Origin: an uncultured Clostridia bacterium
GTDB taxonomy: Bacteria > Bacillota > Clostridia > Oscillospirales > Ruminococcaceae
DNA: 64,000 bases
Assembly: GCA_945876755.1 (NCBI GenBank)
Contig: CAMCPM010000012.1
Coordinates: 1-64,000 of the forward strand
Direction: 5' to 3'
A model generated the notes under the pieces. The model had not been told where the DNA came from, searched no databases, and saw only the letters and a program-made list of their open reading frames with translations. The translations under genes and the position numbers were made by a program. Below, one piece after another: positions 61,893 to 64,000 of this stretch (positions within the stretch are counted from its first letter, which is position 1; each line of letters opens with the position of its first letter).

Positions 61893-62549
61893 ATGAGAAT
61901 AAGACGAAAGAAATGGGCTCGTCCCGAGCTGGCTGTCTGCCCGTACTATATTGAACACGCCGAGGAATACAAGGGAAAATGGAATACAGTTTTTGCTGAC
62001 GATAAACCTCTTTATGCCGAACTTGGCTGCGGAAAGGGCGGCTTTGCGGCTCAGGCTGCATTGAAATATCCCGACATAAACTGGCTTGCAATGGACATCA
62101 AGAGCGATATGCTGGGCGTCGCAAGAAGAACCGTTGAAAAGGCTTTTGAAGCAGCAGGCAGAGAGGTCACTAACCTGAAACTTGTTTCCCAGAATATAGA
62201 AATGATACTTACGTCCTTTGATGAAAACGACAGTATCGACAGGCTGTATATCAACTTCTGCAACCCGTGGCCGAAGGATAAGCACAACAAGCGCCGCCTT
62301 ACCCACACACGCCAGCTTGAGCAGTACAAGGTTTTCCTGAAAGACGGCGGAGAGATACATTTCAAAACGGATGACGACGAGCTTTTCGAGGAATCGCTGG
62401 ATTACTTTGTCGAATCGGGCTTTGAAGTAAAATACCTGACCCGTGACCTTCACGCAAGCGACTATCCGGACAACCTTGTTACCGAGCATGAAAAAATGTT
62501 TTCCGACGAGGGAAAGAAAATCAAGTTTTTGATTGCAGTAAAGCCCTGA
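61893..62549 (+). CDS. trmB: tRNA (guanine-46-N7)-methyltransferase
   Basis: 218 residues. SAM motif AELGCGKGGFAAQAAL and the family signature NFCNPWPKDKHNKRRLTH with TDDDELFEES. Makes m7G46 in tRNA variable loops. AAAGGG precedes the ATG. Confidence 0.95.
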   Translation: MRIRRKKWARPELAVCPYYIEHAEEYKGKWNTVFADDKPLYAELGCGKGGFAAQAALKYPDINWLAMDIKSDMLGVARRTVEKAFEAAGREVTNLKLVSQNIEMILTSFDENDSIDRLYINFCNPWPKDKHNKRRLTHTRQLEQYKVFLKDGGEIHFKTDDDELFEESLDYFVESGFEVKYLTRDLHASDYPDNLVTEHEKMFSDEGKKIKFLIAVKP

Positions 62550-62679
62550 GAAATTCAGCTTTTTATCTTTGTGTAACATATGCAAAAATTCTGCATATAT
62601 TATCATAAAGAAATTTATAGAAAAAAGCTAAAAATTACTATTGATTTTTTGATTTGTTTGTGCTATACTACTATTAGTT

Positions 62680-62885
62680 CAAGAGATTTCTGCCTTGTTC
62701 GATGAAGTGTGATTTTATAATCCAACACATTATATAAGGGATTCGTCCTCCGTAAGCGGATTGCAGACCTCCCGCCGCATTAGATGTGCGGACCAACGGA
62801 CGCAGGGAGCGTGAAACTGACGGGGCGTTGCCCACCTGCCGAGTGCGGGTTTTATGCTTCACATGGCGGCAAGGCGGTTTTCTTA
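62680..62885 (+). ncRNA. ssrS: Structured RNA, probably 6S RNA
   Basis: About 200 GC-richer bases with no protein frame. Ends pair: CTGCCTTGTTCG and TGAAGTGTGA near the start against CTTCACATGG and CGGCAAGGCG near the end. The middle has GGACGCAGGGAGCGTG and ACGGGGCGTTGCCCACCTGC. The long near-symmetric hairpin, length and strong terminator fit 6S RNA of Firmicutes, which binds sigma-A RNA polymerase. I recognise it by overall look, not by alignment. Promoter-like TTTGTTTGTGCTATACTACT lies just upstream. Confidence 0.55.
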
Positions 62886-62895
62886 TAGAATTTCC

Positions 62896-62938
62896 GGAAC
62901 TGCTTTTGATTTCAAGTCAAAGGCAGTTCTTTTTTTCG
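62896..62938 (+). terminator. Terminator of the structured RNA
   Basis: GGAACTGCTTTTGA / TCAAAGGCAGTTC stem with a seven-T tail. Confidence 0.88.
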
Positions 62939-63035
62939 TTTAATGTGTTATGCAAAAAATCGGGGCGGCAGTCACAGTAATGTTAGTATAGAAGCAAGTA
63001 AGGGTACCGGGCGGCAAAGTCCGATACCCTTGATT

Positions 63036-63266
63036 TTATTCAACCAGTACCTTTGAGCTGTCCTCTTCACGAAGCGCAATAACCGCACCTCTTATAAGAT
63101 ATGCGATAGGGTCACCTGACGGGCTTCTCTGCAAGCAAATTACAGATGTACCCTCAATAAGTCCTATATCCTGCAAGCGGCGGCGTATACTGCCATCGTT
63201 GAGCAGACACGAGACCCTTGCGGAAGTTCCCTCACGCATATTATGCAGCGTCTTTGCTGTATTCAT
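63036..63266 (-). CDS. feoA: FeoA-type protein
   Basis: 76 residues of the FeoA SH3-like fold: DGSIRRRLQDIGLIEGTSVI then PIAYLIRGAVIALREED. FeoA assists the FeoB ferrous iron transporter. No feoB is visible on this side of the window. ATG at 63266 is used; a TTG four codons earlier has AGG touching it. Confidence 0.88.
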   Translation of the reverse strand: MNTAKTLHNMREGTSARVSCLLNDGSIRRRLQDIGLIEGTSVICLQRSPSGDPIAYLIRGAVIALREEDSSKVLVE

Positions 63267-63441
63267 AAAAGCAACCAACCTTTTATATTTATATTAATAA
63301 GTATTTAAAACCGAACAATATAAGCGCATAAGCGCAGCTTCGGCTATAATTATTTTATGCTATGAAATTTTTTGTGACACGTTATTTTTTAGGACTTGCC
63401 TGCATAAACATTAAACAAACGCTGCAAAGGAGCTGTTAAAT

Positions 63442-63927
63442 GTGAGCAACAGTAAGTCAAAAGGAAAGAAAATTTTCCTGTTTCTGATTCTTGCGGTAAT
63501 TACCGTAATTGCCGTATTTTTCTTTACAAAGGCAAAAAACGAATCCGAAGCGGACGAGATGTTTACAATGGCGACTAACTCGGAACGTGTTGAATTTCTC
63601 AACGAACAAGGATGGATAGTAAAACCCGACCCTGTCTCAAAGGAGGAAGTTACCGTTCCGTCGGTTTTTGACGGCGTGTATGCAGATTATGCGGCACTCC
63701 AGAGGGAGCAGGGCTTTGATTTGGAAAAATACAAAGGCAAGCCTGTAACAGTCATAAAATATCAGGTGCTTAACTATCCGGATCATCCCGAAAATGTTAT
63801 GGCGACCATGATGATATGTGACAACAGACTGATAGGCGGAGACATATCGCTGGCAGGCGATAACGGCTTCACAAAGCCGCTGATATCACTTACGGCGCAG
63901 ACCTTTCTCACCTCTGCCGAAGAATAG
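63442..63927 (+). CDS. DUF4830 membrane-anchored protein
   Basis: 161 residues. One N-terminal transmembrane helix (residues 9-30), then a DUF4830 domain: RVEFLNEQGWIVKPDPVSKE, YAALQREQGFDLEKYKGKPV and NRLIGGDISL. GTG start after AAAGGAG. Function unknown. Confidence 0.85.
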   Translation: MSNSKSKGKKIFLFLILAVITVIAVFFFTKAKNESEADEMFTMATNSERVEFLNEQGWIVKPDPVSKEEVTVPSVFDGVYADYAALQREQGFDLEKYKGKPVTVIKYQVLNYPDHPENVMATMMICDNRLIGGDISLAGDNGFTKPLISLTAQTFLTSAEE

Positions 63928-63946
63928 CGGTTACAAAGCATAAGCA

Positions 63947-63978
63947 AGACCCGGAAGGAGCGATTCTTTCCGGGTCTT
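63947..63978 (+). terminator. Terminator of the DUF4830 gene
   Basis: AGACCCGGAA / TTCCGGGTCT stem, TTTG tail. Confidence 0.85.
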
Positions 63979-64000
63979 TGCATTAAAAAAATTTGTCCGA

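Noticed and set aside
61830..62606. Long minus-strand frame opposite trmB
   Set aside because: trmB signatures are clear on the plus strand; the antisense translation has no known pattern.

Overview
The window looks like chromosome of a low-to-mid GC Gram-positive gut or rumen anaerobe of the Ruminococcus type (Oscillospiraceae). This is inferred from the gene families (a VTC/DUF4956/CotH/two-component cluster, a GH26 mannanase lipoprotein, an EFR1-type ferredoxin, SpoVT) and from strong AGGAGG ribosome sites. No rRNA or tRNA gene and no CRISPR array was seen.

The main result is that spoVT, the AbrB-type sporulation regulator gene, is split. Its 5' end (33 codons plus upstream region) lies at 4435-4533 and again at 11961-12059. 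Its 3' part (147 codons) lies at 48003-48446, fused in frame to a large serine recombinase (46284-48446). Joining either 5' piece to the 3' piece at a shared GACCC gives a SpoVT of exactly 180 residues. The DNA between is therefore read as an integrated element (12057-47999, about 36 kb, or 4531-47999, about 43.5 kb) that uses a GACCC core inside spoVT. Two further left-end copies at 13904 and 17911, the latter still preceded by a decayed spoVT 5' end, show repeated insertion or duplication at this target.

Layout. 1-4164: chemoreceptor and BMP-type lipoprotein operon, decayed rhodanese, EFR1 ferredoxin. 4310-4599: outer spoVT head. 4600-11822: decayed outer element with a Phd/PIN toxin-antitoxin pair, gene scraps, a c-di-GMP-type signalling pair (hybrid kinase and HD-GYP regulator), an IS256 scrap and a membrane protein with a Tyr/Asp-rich tail. 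11823-12137: second spoVT head. 12138-48000: inner element carrying AbiE toxin-antitoxin, hybrid kinase plus DegV, zeta-toxin remnants, a type I restriction system, an McrB-like stub, a CotH lipoprotein, Y-family polymerase plus YolD, a DUF960/amidoligase/glutamine amidotransferase operon, a RelE/Phd pair, a resolvase, a nuclease-toxin/Syd cluster, WYL and XRE regulators, a UvrD-type helicase, a 560-residue unknown, and the mobility block (SF3 helicase, MobC, relaxase, small ORF, serine recombinase).

48447-64000 is ordinary chromosome: GH26 mannanase and CmpB-like membrane protein, the VTC/DUF4956/CotH cluster with its two-component system, ilvB-ilvN-ilvC, a 508-residue unknown, pyrE, trmB, a structured RNA that is probably 6S RNA, feoA and a DUF4830 protein.

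The element looks like an integrative mobilizable element. It has a relaxase, accessory protein and replication helicase but no visible conjugation secretion genes, so it would depend on a helper. Its cargo is mostly defence, toxin-antitoxin and signalling genes, much of it decaying on the left side. Excision would restore spoVT, which resembles the logic of developmentally excised intervening sequences in sporulation genes (skin in sigK). That link to sporulation is an inference.
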